Source: Ochotona curzoniae (Eukaryota > Chordata > Mammalia > Lagomorpha > Ochotonidae). Taken from it: a stretch of DNA of 64,000 nt. Location: the NCBI RefSeq assembly GCF_017591425.1, contig NW_024464918.1, positions 24,890,001 to 24,954,000 of the forward strand, read 5' to 3'. This document shows positions 1 through 11,736 of this stretch, in pieces (the first letter of the stretch is position 1; each line of letters begins with the position of its first letter). The notes beneath the pieces were generated by a model that was given only the letters and a program-made list of their open reading frames with translations, was not told where the DNA came from and made no database searches. The position numbers and the translations under genes were made by a program.

Positions 1-150
1 TTTAGGAAGATGAGATACAAAGCAGACTAGGCCCTAGACATCGTGGAGCTTCAGTTGTATTCATGAGATAAGCACAGAAAAGTAGGCACAATCAATAGGC
101 AAACAATGTTGTTCATCAAGAGGGAGAGTTCTGCACATGAGCATTGTGAC

Positions 151-217
151 TTCCCTCCCCTCCCCTCCCCTCCCCTTCCCTTCCCTTCCCTTCCCTCTCT
201 TGTCCTCTCCTCTCCTC
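151..217. repeat. pyrimidine tract (TCCCC)n/(TTCCC)n
   Basis: The + strand is almost pure C and T here, first in TCCCC steps and then in TTCCC steps. Read on the minus strand it is a G-rich polypurine tract of the kind found in mammalian L1 3' UTRs, which fits the L1-like sequence that follows. Confidence 0.85.
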
Positions 218-499
218 AGTCATTTTTTTTTTAATTTTTTGAGATAACGCAAGGTCTAATGTTCTACTAAATAAAGAATTCAGCAAGTAAAAAGTAAAAT
301 GACTTGGTTCAGCAGGAACATAGGCAAGGTGTATAGGTAAATTTTTAAAAGGCTGTTTACACCCAGCATAAGTATAAATAATGGTCAGTATGTTAATGAT
401 AGGAAAGTTGATGTCTGCAAATGTCTGGGTTTTACTCCTTGACAGTTTTCTCTTACAGGAAGGAATTCAGACTCTAACATAGGCTTTCTCAATCTTTAT
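218..499 (-). mobile_element. lagomorph L1 3'-UTR-like repeat
   Basis: An AT-rich stretch beginning with a T run, then a block around 270-300 (AATAAAG..TTCAGCAAGTAAAAA) that recurs in similar form at about 6303-6330. This recurrence and the polypyrimidine tract to the left suggest the antisense 3' UTR of an L1. No ORF2 sequence is attached, so the family assignment is tentative. Confidence 0.35.
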
Positions 500-1010
500 G
501 ATTTAGGAGAATGTACTTCCAAGTGAGTGAAAAGGCCAGGTCCAGGGATGCTGAGGGACAGAGGCATGACTGGGCAACAGCTCTCTTCAGGGCTGTTCTG
601 CCACGTTGCTCTAAGAGGTGCCCAGGACACTTTGCTTAGAGCCTATTCCTCGAACTGTCCTAACTCTGGAGCCCCAAATACATCTCAATAAGTCTCTTTC
701 TGTAGATTCTTGTCTGCAACCAGTAACTCTTTCATTGATTCACAAAAGTCTTCACAAATAACTTATTTCAAATTTTTTCCCTTTAGTGGGAGAAGTTTGT
801 CTCGTTATTCCTAAAGTATCTAGGGCCTGGTACAATGGCTCAGTGGCATTCTTTTTATTATTAGAGCATTCTGAATGACTAATTTAAAACTAAGGTGATT
901 ATTTGTGATCATTGAAGTATTGTAATTTTCATTTTTATAGTATCAAATGCAAATTTCCATTCTAAGACAAAACAGATTTACACTCATCGTGAGGGGTTAT
1001 ATGGAGAGTT
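500..1010. other. unassigned non-coding DNA
   Basis: No coding, RNA or repeat feature that I can name. Base use is mixed and CpG-poor. Confidence 0.5.
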
Positions 1011-1346
1011 TTGTTTTGTTTTGTTTTTTTGTTTTTTGAGATTTATTCATTTATTTGAAAGAGTTAAATAGAGAGAGGCAGAGAAGAGAGATCTTCCATT
1101 TGCTTTTCACTCCCCAGATGGAAACAATGACAGGGGCCACTCCAGGCTGAAGCTGAGGCCTGGACTCCATCTGGGTCTCCCACCTACGCAGCATGGGCCC
1201 AAGCACTTGGGTTCTCTTTCATTACTTTGCTAGTGACATTCACAGAGAAGTGCATCTGAAGTTGAGTATCTGGCTGTTCAACTGGTACTCGTAGATGATG
1301 CCAGCACTGCAGGAATCCATTCCACCTGCTGCACCAAATCACCAAG
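1011..1346 (-). mobile_element. CSINE (lagomorph C-repeat), older copy
   Basis: Antisense tRNA-derived SINE. From left to right it shows the T-rich tail (GTTTT steps), TTATTTGAAAGAGTTA, GAGAGAGATCTTCCAT, TCACTCCCCAGATGG, TGGGTCTCCCACCTA, CCCAAGCACTTGGG and the degraded head near 1330-1346. Many substitutions make it an old, immobile copy. Confidence 0.88.
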
Positions 1347-1464
1347 TCCTGAAGTGTATCTTTGTAAAGACATGGGAAAAGAGTAGAGGTAGCTTAGTCT
1401 GTTTTTAAAAATAGAGTAAGCCCAGTGGCTTGAACACTAGACTTTTTAATTTTTCACCTTGATG

Positions 1465-1738
1465 AGTGTAAGATCAAGGAACCAGCAAGCTAAGATCTTC
1501 TTGACAACCCTCTTCTTGGCTTACAGACTTCTGCCTTCCTGTATGGCAAAAACAGGATGAGTCCTGGCCCCTGCTCCTTTTTATATACATCAATAATTCA
1601 CTGGGGATGGGGGGAAGAGCCCTCTTTACCTCATCTAAATCTAATCATATCCCAAAGGTCTTATTTCAAATACCATTGTATTCGAGCTTTGGGGCAAAAA
1701 CATGTGAAATTTAGGGAAACATCCAGTCCAGCAAAGCA
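1465..1738 (-). mobile_element. MaLR LTR, MLT1-type
   Basis: Antisense remnant of an MLT1-like solo LTR. Recognisable steps are ATCAAGGAACCAGCAAGC, CTTCTGCCTTCCTGTATGGC, a shortened CTTTTTATA block, CCTCATCTAAATCTAATCAT, CCCAAAGGTCTTATTTCAAA and a terminal CCAGTCCAGCA. The order matches the reverse complement of the MLT1 consensus as I recall it. Divergence is high, as expected for this old family. Confidence 0.55.
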
Positions 1739-1739
1739 A

Positions 1740-2468
1740 ATCACAGGCTGCTAGTTTTAAAGAAGCTTTTGATTTAATTTTCAGTGGACCAAAAACAATC
1801 AATCCCTTAATTTCACTCTGCATTAATTTTAACAATGTATTAAATTAGAGCACATTGGTAAATACACTTTAATGACCAATATCTAATTCTTTATTCAACT
1901 TTCAGATCTCCAAATGAAATAAATTATCTATTTACATGCATCACTAGGCCTTCTGGTTTTATATGAGAACTCAACCAGAATCTACTAATTGTTCCCCATG
2001 TTTATTCATCATACTTAAATCATTTTCTTAAAATGATGAATATCTAGGACCCTCAGCAAGCAGTATTCACCATCAGTTGAACACTTAAGAAAATAATACA
2101 ACAGTGCAAAAGTGTTCAACACAATGTGTACTCAAGGAAATAAATTGCAACTCAACTCCCTTTTATATTAAGTAGAACAAGAGGTTTGAGGATGAGCGAG
2201 GAAGATAAGGGAACCAGGATATGGATTTTAAAGAGCCTTATGAAATCATAACTGGAGATCAGTTTTCCAAAAATTTGAGTTTGTTATTTGGAGAATCAAG
2301 TGGCATATTTCAGGGACAGCTTGAAAATTTTGCCCATCTTACAATAAAGGCTCACCCTCAAAATTCACATATACTGGACCTGATGAACTCACACCCAAAT
2401 AACTAACATCCTAATGGGAGGAGTAGTAAAAATTCGGAACAAGTAGCTTAAAACACATACACAAATTT
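1740..2468. other. AT-rich unassigned DNA
   Basis: No nameable element. A short open frame at 2221-2406 on the + strand has no recognisable motif and no flanking splice or start context, so I do not call it a gene. Confidence 0.5.
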
Positions 2469-2664
2469 CAAGATGTGCTTGTTTATTTGAAGCAAAGGAG
2501 AGCCAGAGAGACGAGAGAGAGAGAGATCTTCCATGTACTAGCTTAGTCCCCAAATTTCTGCAAAGGCCAGGCAGAAGCCAGAGTCTGGTTCTCTCACATG
2601 GGTTGCAAGAACCCAAACACTTGCACCAACTTCCACTGCTTTCCTAGATATACTAGCAAGGAGT
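2469..2664 (-). mobile_element. CSINE, head missing
   Basis: Antisense SINE with TTGTTTATTTGAAG, GAGAGAGAGATCTTCCATG, CAGGCAGAAGCCAG and TTCTCTCACATGGGTTGC. It stops after the CTTTCCTAGATATACTAGCA block, so the tRNA-like head with the A and B boxes is absent. It is a 5'-truncated or later-deleted copy. Confidence 0.8.
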
Positions 2665-3922
2665 TGTCTTTCAAGGATGCCTGCAAGGACATAAACCATC
2701 ACTCATATGGAATATAGGTAACCTACTGTGCCTCAGTCTATTTTCACACATATTTTTAATTTGTATTACATTCAGGGAAAAAAACTCTCTGATTAACTCG
2801 TATTTCATCAAAATCCAAGGTGAAAAGTCAGCTCATGGTTTTCTTATTTTAGTGAATGTGATCTAGGCAATGCTCAAAGTTACCTCCAATAGAATTTTTT
2901 CCTTAAATCTTACTTTTCTTTGGGTGCAGTTTGGTTCTCCTATCCTAATAGATGATAACACCTTCCAGATCTTTGTATGTTTGTAATCATCATGTACTTA
3001 TGATTATATTGTTATTGCTAAGAAGAACAGTGGTTTTTTTTTTCACTTTTTGGTGGATTTTTTGAATAGCAAATAAAATGTTCTGAATAAATATTTATTA
3101 AATAAAAGAGCAAATATAGTATACTTTCTGGAGTGCCTATTTTGCTTGGAGGTTTGGTATTATTATTTAAATTAAAACAAGCACCATTGCTCGTTTTAAT
3201 CATAAGATGAAGTTCAAAATTTTTGTAGACATTCAAAATAAAATTGAAAAGTTTCAGGGTCACACTCACTTTTTCATGCCATCTGTTTTAGATAAAAATT
3301 CAGTGATGTGTTGATGAGGAGGATTGAGTGTGAGATTCCAAAGATCAGGTACTTGAAATCAACCAAGTTCAGAAATTTCATCACAAATGCAAGAGGAGCC
3401 AGGATAATGATGGGGAGAGTGTGCTTTGGACCAGTTACTTAATGCCTTAAGTTTTCCAACTATGAAATTAAAGCTTTTGACTAGGTGCTCTGCAGCTGTC
3501 CTTGAATCTCTAAGATTCTGTTACACACAGACTCTTGGATTTTCTGGCTTGCCATCCTTCTCACACCCACAAAAAATCCCAGGAAAGAACCAATCCTGAT
3601 ATTTCCTTTCTGAAGCCTCTAAGTGCTTTTTTTTCCCTCCTTTTCGCCTTTTGAATGACACCTGTAAACACTATTGAGTCATTTCTTTCCCTTTTTATGA
3701 ATTTGTAGACCTATTCACACATTTTAAGGAAGTATAATCAATATTAAACCACTGAGATTAATTTTTGTTTGGGCTGGCCGGTCAGATGTTGTCAGCTGAG
3801 ATTTCATCATCATCGCAACCATATATGACAGAACATAGTGATTTCAAATGTCACGTGTAAAGACTATAAGTGTACTTTATCATATCTGTTTTCCTATCTC
3901 ATCATTTCACCCATTTTTTGGG
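2665..3922. other. unassigned non-coding DNA
   Basis: AT-rich in the left half (2700-3290) and more mixed to the right. No repeat family or RNA gene is recognised. Confidence 0.5.
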
Positions 3923-3943
3923 TTTTTGTTTGTTTGTTTGTTT
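3923..3943. repeat. (GTTT)n microsatellite
   Basis: About five GTTT units in a row, slightly interrupted at the left edge. Confidence 0.85.
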
Positions 3944-4489
3944 ACATTTTAGCTATATATGGAAAACATTTGTAAGACTGTGTGTAGTAAATACTACAAC
4001 ATTAACATTCCCCCTCAGGGGTTGTTAGATGAAACAGTTGCTCTGCTTCTGTACTATCTGAAGGTTTCCTAAATACAAATAAAATAGAATCAGTGTCAGT
4101 ATGGTGCTAAGTACTGATAGAAATAAGTGGTTGATATTGCAAGCAAAGATAACTAATACAAACAAGCATACTTTCCTAAGTCTGTGTGGATTGTCTAGTG
4201 ATTGCTTGACTCCATAAATCTCTATCAAAGAAAGACGTGTTTTTCTCATATTTTGTCTCAAATTAAGTATGCTTAACATTTATCTCCCAAAAATGTGATT
4301 TTAGGATCTCAGTGCTGCAAGTTTGCTCTTCATTATGAATGAGAATATAAATGCAAGCCAAGCACTTCCAGAGCAGATACTGTATGCGAACAAAAGGCTG
4401 GCAAAACAAAAAATTATCATCAGAGCCCCAAAATTCACAAGTCAGGCAATTTAAAGTGTTGATACGCCTTTCAGAAGTGGTAGCTGTAC
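3944..4489. other. unassigned non-coding DNA
   Basis: AT-rich sequence with no feature that I can name. The minus-strand open frame at 4025-4279 is low in codon structure and has no domain. Confidence 0.5.
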
Positions 4490-4745
4490 CACGCCACTGG
4501 CAGGAATTGAAAATGATGCAATCATGTCAGCGACCAATTTTATGAATTATCTAGTAACATTGAAAATGTAAACGCCTGCAGCCAGCAGTTTTGCTTCTAG
4601 GTATAGGGCCTGGAAAAACACAAGCAGATGTGAGCAAGACACATTGTAATAAAAGGAAGGGGTCAGTGGTGATGTATTGTGTTGCAATTGGAATAAAACG
4701 AAATTCCATATAGCGGTTAACAGATTTGTTTGTTCTGTTGGATAG
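4490..4745 (+). mobile_element. ancient L1/HAL1 ORF2 3'-end fragment
   Basis: The order CAATTTTATGAATTATCTAG, AACATTGAAAATGTAAACGC, CAGCAGTTTTGCTTCTAGGT, GGAAAAACACAAGCAGATGT and CATTGTAATAAAAGG follows the well-known L1 ORF2 C-terminal region (the cysteine-rich end of ORF2p). It is heavily decayed, so it is an old L1M or HAL1 copy rather than a lagomorph-specific one. Confidence 0.45.
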
Positions 4746-6060
4746 ACAACACATTTAGAAAAAGAAACAAATAGAATACACAATACAGAGTAGGTAACTT
4801 TTTAAAAATCACAAACAGAATAAATTTGAGTTCCAGTTGAGGAGTGAAATATAAAAACATGGATTGGAAGGATATCTACTGAAGTTTCAGAGAAGCTGTT
4901 TGTGGAGAGGAAAGGACCCATGAGCTTCTCTCCAAGGTCCTATTTTAGCTTTGTTAAAATGAAACACATTTGGCAAAATATCAACATTTGTTAATTCAGG
5001 TGACCATGTGTGAGTGTCTTTACAGTGTGTGTTTCTCTGTATGACTTCTCTTCATTTCAGACATTCTCTTCATTTCAAGCAGTGCAATCACTTCTAGTCA
5101 TTCAGTGTATAATATGTTACTTGAATTTAAGGAACCTTAGTTCTCTATTTAAACTGTTTAATACACTATACTTTATTCATTTACAGTGTTTATCCTGAAT
5201 GAGTAAACTAGGAGATTTGGAAGGTATTCTGTGGAATTTCAGCTTAATTAAGTCTCATTTATATGCTTGGTTGATGAAGGCAGAGTTTTAAGAATCTGTT
5301 TATATAAGGTATACAAACTGGAAAAGGCTTCCTTTGGTTTGTCCTTAATATCCCATGCCAATGTGAGCCTTAGCATCAGTTTACAGGATTTTTCCCAGTG
5401 AGCCATTCAGGGGTAATGTTGCTAGTAAATGTCACCTGAATCCTGTTTTGGAACAACTTACATGACCACACAAAGTATGGAAATGAGAGAATTTCAGTCC
5501 CAAGGTTCTCATATAAGTATAAACAATATGAAAATTACTTTGCTTGCTATGGAATTCCAACTCTTTCTTTTATATATCCTGCTGGTCTGGATCCCAGGCT
5601 GGTGCAGGCAGTTGTCTGAAATTCACCAAGCAGCATGGAGAGGGAAGGGAACTGAGAATAAAGCTTGCCCTAACACAGAAGTACGTCCTGGTTCTTTCCC
5701 TTACTGATGGCATGATCTTAGCAGGATACTGAAGCACAGATGCTTCACAGGCCGTGGGAGGAATACATAAAATCCTGTGTGTGGTTCAGAGCAGTGGAAA
5801 CACAGTGCACTGGAGGTGGTGACCACTGCATTTGCAGTTGTTGTTCTTAGGGCCTGACAGGCACAATCTAGGGACAAAATTCTTGGGTCCTTGTGGCAGA
5901 TGGAAAGCCATTTCTATCTTAAATAGAATTCAGCAGTATACTACTTCATTCTTTTTAGGGGTAAACAACAAGGATTTGAGGCTTCTAGGCTGAATGCTAG
6001 AGATGAATCTTGCTAAGATTTGTGGGGTTTTTTGGTTTTTTTTTTGGTTGTTGTTTGGTT
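4746..6060. other. unassigned DNA with one short tandem duplication
   Basis: TTCTCTTCATTTCA occurs at 5046-5059 and again at 5064-5077, an 18-bp tandem duplication. Two overlapping open frames at 5429-5732 lie in different frames, and neither encodes a recognisable protein. Confidence 0.5.
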
Positions 6061-6080
6061 GTGTGTGTGTGTGCGTGTGT
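6061..6080. repeat. (TG)n microsatellite
   Basis: Ten dinucleotide units with one TGCG interruption, preceded by a G/T-rich stretch at 6020-6060. Confidence 0.85.
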
Positions 6081-6129
6081 ATGAGAGAGATTAATACTCT
6101 TAGCTGCTCCTGGATTTTGTTTGTTTTTA

Positions 6130-6420
6130 ATTTTCTTTTATTTTTTCAATAATACTTTCCAGATTCAGAGTAATTCAATGTGATTCATAGATATGCCCCT
6201 TCTCTTTCTCTTATCCTTTCCCCCCACTTTTTCTTCTTTCTTTTGACATTTGAGATGGCATATCTTATACTTACATCATAGTAAAAGGCTTAATACTTCA
6301 CTGAATAAATTTAGCAAGTAAAAATCACAAATACATGAATTTATTGGTAATATAGACAGCTATAAAAAAGATATGGCTATAAATAATAATTGAATTGAAA
6401 ATTGATCATTTTGATGATAC
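6130..6420 (-). mobile_element. L1 3'-UTR-like repeat
   Basis: A pyrimidine-rich block (6195-6240) is followed by AATAAATTTAGCAAGTAAAA (6303-6322), the counterpart of the block at 270-300. This is the same arrangement as at 151-499, and I infer an antisense L1 3' UTR. A different name is possible because no coding part is present. Confidence 0.35.
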
Positions 6421-6740
6421 ACAATTATAAAGAAATCCAAGATCATTGAAATTATAGTAGTATAATATTGTAACCACCTTTTTAAAGGGACATAAAGCAA
6501 ATTTTTATAAAACTATTTTTGTGTTATGTTTTAAATCCATGTTAATTTTTTCACACGTTTAACACTTCACTAGGTGATGTATACACAAATGGCAGGTATA
6601 TACTAGTAGTAGCAAGAAAGAATACAGGAAAAAAATGACGCACACAAAAAATGTTTTAAAAATACCTAATATTTGTCAGCTATATAAACAAAGGCTATGC
6701 ACAACAACCAAATGTCAGAGCGCCACTTTAATGCCTATAG

Positions 6741-6770
6741 ATTTATTTATTTATTTATTTATTCATTTAT
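6741..6770. repeat. (ATTT)n tract
   Basis: ATTT units in a row, one changed to ATTC. It sits at the antisense poly(A) end of the L1 that follows. Confidence 0.85.
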
Positions 6771-7330
6771 TATCATTTTATGATACAGAAAATCCCATAG
6801 ACTCCTGGGATTACCTTTGTCCCTCCCCAATTTCCTCTCCCAACCTAGTTCCTCTATATCATTACTATAGTGTAGTTCTTCAATCTCTATATTTTGCACT
6901 CTGAATTAGTCACTACAGATTAGGGAAAACAAATGATGTTTGTCTTTTTGGAACTAACATGTTTCACTAATTGTAATGGTTTCCAGTTACATCTATTTAC
7001 TTGCAAAGGATTTCATTTGTTTTCCTGCTGAATAGTTTTCCATAGTGTACATCTGCCACATTTTTTTTATCCAGTCATCTGGTGATGGACATCTGCATTA
7101 ATTCCACAGCTTGGCTATGGTGAATGAGCTGCTATAAATATGAGGTACAGGTAACGCTCAGATGGTGATTTCATTGTTTGTTTTCTTTTCAGTTCCATTC
7201 TTTTATTATTTGTGTACTTGTCTTTTCTGAACATTTTGTCTCAATGGAATTGTACAATATGTGGTCTTTTATGGTCTGTTTCAGTTAACATAATATTTTC
7301 AAAATTTTTTAATTTTATCCTTTTATATTA
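6760..7330 (-). mobile_element. L1 3' end: 3' UTR plus ORF2 C-terminus
   Basis: TTATTATCATTTTATGATAC opens the 3' UTR in antisense and the tract with CTCCCCAATTTCCTCTCCC is the polypurine stretch. Past about 6985 the ORF2 end is clear: TTTCCATAGTGTACATCTGC, TTTATCCAGTCATCTGGTGA, GCTTGGCTATGGTGAATGAG and TGCTATAAATATGAGG. The part beyond 7200 (TGGAATTGTACAATATGTGG) is a further antisense L1 block. Frames are broken throughout. Confidence 0.75.
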
Positions 7331-7659
7331 CTCAAAATGCATGTACATGTCTATAAATGCATGTACATGTCATGTAAAATTAAGGTGAGATTCTGCTTGA
7401 TGTACACTCTCTCAATTTCTAGTAATAGGATTATATCACTAAAAGCTCTCTGATCCATCAATGTTCTCATGAACTGCCCTGATTTAAAATCTTTGAAGAC
7501 AAACTTTTGCTTGACTCTTCATTATACTCCATTGCCTTTAAGAGGGCCTGCACAGTTGCTTTAGGACAGAAGGGAGTCTGCCTTCACCACCGTGCATTCA
7601 CAGTTTCTCTCAAAATGCCTTAAGGAATGGCATGCTTTAATCATAATTATCCAGTTCTG
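7331..7659. other. unassigned DNA with a 19-20 bp duplication
   Basis: AAATGCATGTACATGTC occurs twice in succession (7335-7351 and 7354-7371). Nothing else is recognised. Confidence 0.5.
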
Positions 7660-7930
7660 AGAACATTCCATTTGGCCAATTTTCTTTTTATTAAAAAGAA
7701 GTACTGAAAATGTCATTTATTAATTTTCTGTGTTAAAACGAAAGTCACGCCGAAAGTATATCCACTGTGAGCTGCAGCAGAAACAAACCTACAATATTGC
7801 TTTATTTAGAGCATGAGAACGAGAAGCAGCCTTATTTAAATTTCTAGACCTAAGCTTATATAATAATGAAGAAAATTCTATTTGCCCAGCTTAGTTTCTA
7901 AGCATGTGTATTAATTCTCAACTAGCTGAT
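7660..7930. other. candidate conserved non-coding element
   Basis: Non-repetitive AT-rich sequence with well-formed transcription-factor-like words (TTATTAATTTTC, TTTATTTAGAG, CTTATTTAAATTTC, GTATTAATTCTCAA). No transposon family is recognised in it. That is suggestive only; conservation has to be tested by alignment. Confidence 0.25.
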
Positions 7931-8489
7931 TTTAACTGGCTGATCATTCAGCTAAACCATGAAACCTTTCCATGGGATAGCATCTGTCATTGCTTCTATC
8001 CTGGTTAGAATTAAAACCAAAGGACACTTGTCCATCTGACTTTTCTCCACTGTTTGAAAAATAAAACTGTTGCAAAGCAGATAGAAAGCAATGAGATGTT
8101 TTACTCCTAAACGAGACTCCCCAGTGTAAGTCTGGAAAATTGATTCCACTTCTTTTTCTTCATCTCCACAAATCCTTGACTCGGCCCATCATCATTTACC
8201 CGAAAAGTTGTGACAGTCCTTAGATGCTCCCTAGTGTCTGCTCTTGCTCCATTCTTAGCTGGGTCCCTAAATGGTACTCAGTATGGTCTAGTAGAAACAA
8301 AATTCCATTCCAGTCAACCTTCCTGGTGAACATAGCCTGATTTTTCAACATCACCATTAAATCTTGTTTATCGTGCTCTATCCATGTCCAACTTCTTTTA
8401 ACACCTTAATGAATTTGTGCTCTTTATTTTTCCACTGGTTTTCAAGTAGTATTCTCTGCCTCAAATACTTTTGACTCAACACTGAATTG
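7931..8489. other. unassigned non-coding DNA
   Basis: May include further, more decayed LINE2 sequence leading into the element at 8490, but nothing I can align with confidence. Confidence 0.4.
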
Positions 8490-8740
8490 ATTTACTGTTT
8501 AGACATCAATGGACTGCAGAATAACCATCAAGTGCAAATCACACACTATTCTCAAGATATCTGGAATTAGTATTACAACACATCACACTACATTGTGATC
8601 ACTTGTTTGTTTACTGAAGCCGGGGAAAGAGCACAAGTTTAGGAGGAAATTTAATTGTCCAAGTCTGCTTTGTAGCCTCAGCATCTGGCACAGAATGGGG
8701 CTTACAAAAAAGGTTTCATCATTAGACACTTAAGAATAAA
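8490..8740 (+). mobile_element. LINE2 3'-end fossil
   Basis: TTGTGATCACTTGTTTGTTT, then a shortened activity-of-use block, GTAGCCTCAGCATCTGGCAC and AGAATGGGGCTTACAAA. These follow the L2 3' terminal consensus in order (cf. 'cccagcacctggcacatagtaggc'). It is ancient and inactive. Confidence 0.5.
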
Positions 8741-9503
8741 TTACAAAAAAGTTGCAATTGTCCTTTTTATATGATAGGTGAAGAAGATATAAGGAAAAGC
8801 AGAGTTTGGTGTGGTTCTGGGATGTTCATGCTTACAAGCATTTCTCATGAAAATACATCATGCTTCAAACTGTAGTTTCCAAATTAGTTTTAAGAATGCT
8901 TTCTGCACAACCATTTTGAATATAGTGCAAACAATTCAGTATGCCTGTGGGCTTTCCTTATATGGGGTAGGAGCTACGCATTAACTGCACTCTTTCTACT
9001 CCAAGTATAGAGTTTCTGTGGGAAGCAGCTGAATGTTTGATGTTTCTCCTCCAATATCAAGAAGATCCCAGGAGTAGTGATTAGCAAGAGAAGTTGTGTC
9101 TTAAAAAATACATCACTTTCAAATGGAATTGGAACATTAAATGTTTCATTTATTTTGTAGTAAAATAATATATTTTTTTAACAAGAAGCAGTTGCCATCC
9201 AGCTCATTCTAGGTCTTTATTTATGTTTTGCTTGAGCAGAAAGCTTTTCTGATTTATTTTGATTACTTTTCTTTGATGCTGCGCCCAGTACCAGATGATG
9301 AAATTAGAAACTATTTGAAAACCTTCATTTCAGCTTACATTGTGGCAAAATAACGTATCCTCTTAGAAATACTTATTGATTGTCTTATGCTGTCCTGGGA
9401 AAAGGGACTTCTGGAAGAGGAAGAACCGAAGTGAAAAGAAGTTCCAACCACTTTTTGTCTGTTACCTTTGATATTGTATGAAGCAAGCAATAGGCTGATC
9501 TCA
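8741..9503. other. unassigned non-coding DNA
   Basis: Mixed sequence without nameable repeats. An AT-rich patch lies at 9140-9185. Confidence 0.5.
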
Positions 9504-9539
9504 TACACACACAAACACACACACGCACGCACACACAAA
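9504..9539. repeat. (CA)n microsatellite
   Basis: Imperfect CA repeat with AAA and CG interruptions, about 18 units. Confidence 0.9.
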
Positions 9540-9887
9540 CGTTAACTCCAGCCTGGGGATAAAAGGGAAGAGGAAGGGATGGATAAAAGTTGGTTATCCA
9601 GATATAACTAAATAAGATTTTAAACTAAATACGTTGAAACTAGACAGGAGTAGAGAGTTATGAGGTTCCATTGCTCTATACGATGACAATAAATACTGTA
9701 CTATATGTTTCTCTAATAAAAAACCTGGAAGAGATGATTATGGTGCTTTTACCATAAACAAATGTTAAATGTCTGAAGAGATAAATTTGTGTACCCCAAC
9801 TTAATATTAAACATTATATAGTTATATTTGTCAAAATGTCAAATAATACCCCCATAATATGTAATAATTTGTATTAAAATTTGTTTT
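9540..9887. other. AT-rich unassigned DNA
   Basis: I see nothing to annotate between the CA repeat and the SINE. Confidence 0.5.
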
Positions 9888-10218
9888 GGGGAGCTGTCAT
9901 GATGGTTCAACTGGCTAATCCCCCACCTGCAAGTGGCAGCATCCATTATGGATGCTGGTTCTTGTCCTGGCAGCTCCACTTCAGATCTTATTCCCTGCCT
10001 GTAGCCTGAGAAAGCAGTGGAGGATAGCCCAAAGCTTTGGGAACCTGCATCCATGTGGGAGTCCTACAGGACGCTCCTGGTTCCTGGCTTCAGATCATCT
10101 CAGCTCCAGCCATTGCAGCTGTTTGAGGAGTGAACTAGTGTGGAAGATCTTTCTCTCTGTCTCTGCTTATCTTTGTAGATCTCCTTTCCAATGAAAAGGA
10201 ATAAAACTTAAAAAAAAA
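9888..10218 (+). mobile_element. CSINE, near full length
   Basis: Sense SINE: head GGGGAGCTGTCATGATGG, TCCTGGCAGCTCCACTTCAG, CTGCCTGTAGCCTGAGAAAG, GGATAGCCCAAAGCTTTGGG, CCTGGCTTCAGATCATCTCA, GGAAGATCTTTCTCTCTGTC and an A tail to 10218. The B-box-like segment is changed to GGTTCTTGTCC. I could not find convincing target-site duplications. Confidence 0.93.
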
Positions 10219-10462
10219 GTATTCTAACATTCAATAAAATAAATGGCAAAGAACTGATAATCACAATATCCATTAAAAATAAGGTTAGTAGGTTGCATAT
10301 ATATACTGTATAATGTAAGTAGTCATGAGAAAAGGTAGCCTTCCTATAATTTATTATTGAGCAAAAGAATAGGGCCACACAACAATATTTGTAACACAAA
10401 CACTTCTAGCAACAAGACAAGTTTTGGGAGATCCTATGTGTATGTGTAGATAGTTAAACAGG

Positions 10463-10480
10463 TGGATGGATGGATGGATA
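10463..10480. repeat. (GGAT)n microsatellite
   Basis: About four GGAT units. A short (GA)n run follows at 10491-10504. Confidence 0.85.
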
Positions 10481-10504
10481 CAGAGAAAGTGAGAGAGAGA
10501 GAGA

Positions 10505-10897
10505 TTTGTATATAATTTTGAAAGCATTAATGAAAGACTGAAATAACCTAGGGCACTAAAATCACTTGTTTAGAAAGGTAGAATCAGAAAAGAACATTAC
10601 TTTATATATCTTTGAATAATTTCTTCTCTTACAAACAATGTGATTCCTTTGTGAAATAAAAATATAATTAAAATTTCAGAAAATGAATTATCAAAAAAGA
10701 AGAGGATCTGTGATAAATCAGGGCTAACAATCTATTTGCCCTGTACGTTTTTAGTTTATGTTAGGGGAATAGGCCTAAGATGTGTACAAGAAGGGAATGG
10801 AAAGGTCCACGGTGAGAATGGAAATATTAGAGAACAACCAAGGATTTCTTCTTGGATTATAGGATAGTGGTACTTCAACTAGCTGCCACCCCCAAGT
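10505..10897. other. unassigned non-coding DNA
   Basis: AT-rich and without any recognised element. Confidence 0.5.
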
Positions 10898-11030
10898 ATG
10901 CCAGTCATTCATTTAGTTAACGTGTACTGAGAATGTATTATATCCAAATCAGTGCTGTCTGTGAGACTGTGAAAAGCACAGTGCTAGCCCAAGTCTAAAA
11001 AAATCATGGTGTAGAGACTATGTTCTGTGA
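10898..11030 (-). mobile_element. LINE2 fossil
   Basis: CAGTCATTCATTTAGTTAAC, GTGTACTGAGAATGTATTAT, a degraded copy of the GTGCTG block and AAATCATGGTGTAGAGAC match the antisense L2 3' end ('tcattcaacaaatatttactgagtgcc...'). Confidence 0.45.
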
Positions 11031-11373
11031 CCTTGGTCAGATTGTTGAAGAATCAGAGCTGCATAGAAAAAGAAAAAGAATACCAAGGCAAATACCAAGG
11101 CTTTTCTACTCGGATTTTTTTTTTAATCTGAAAGATTTATGGTCAACCTCTTTTTAAACAGATAAGATACTCTCATTAGTCAGATTGCAGGGATGTCATT
11201 GGGAGAATGGGTTTACATAGAGGTTTCCCGGTAAGTATGAGAAACATACTTATAAAAAGTGTATCTAGAAGGACTATAGCTATATAGCACAATAATACCC
11301 TGTGAAAACATACATAGCAGACTCTTGAGTTCTGACAAAATTCTATTTCTTAACTTTGGCAGTGAGTATATGA
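11031..11373. other. unassigned DNA with a small duplication
   Basis: AATACCAAGGC is repeated directly at about 11079-11100. Nothing else is recognised. Confidence 0.5.
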
Positions 11374-11708
11374 ATTTATTTATTTATTTATTCATTCATT
11401 TGTTCATTCATCTATTATATATAAGATTTGCTTACTTATTTGGAAGGCAAAATTACAGAGAGAGAGTGACTCAGAGAAAAATGCTATTCCATCCGCAGGT
11501 TCACCCCACAAGCGCATGGCCAGGGGTAGGCCAGGCTTATGTCACAAGCCTGAACTCCCTGTCGATCTCCCACATGGGAGGCACTTGTGCCATAGTCAGT
11601 TGCTTTTCCAAGAACATATGCAGAAGTAGGATAGTTGGGACATGAACTGACACACCTATGGGATGCCAGCATCACAGGCAGTGGCTACTGCACCACAGTA
11701 CTAGCTCC
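11374..11708 (-). mobile_element. CSINE, full length, older type
   Basis: Antisense SINE from an ATTT-rich tail to the head at ACTAGCTCC. Internal blocks include TTATTTGGAAGGCAAAATTA, CAGGTTCACCCCACAAGCGC, GATCTCCCACATGGGAGG, CATGAACTGACACACC and TACTGCACCACAGTACTAGC. AGTGAGTA before the tail and AGTGGGTA after the head may be an eroded target-site duplication. Confidence 0.92.
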
Positions 11709-11736
11709 AGTGGGTAGTCTTAAAAGTATTGGCTCT

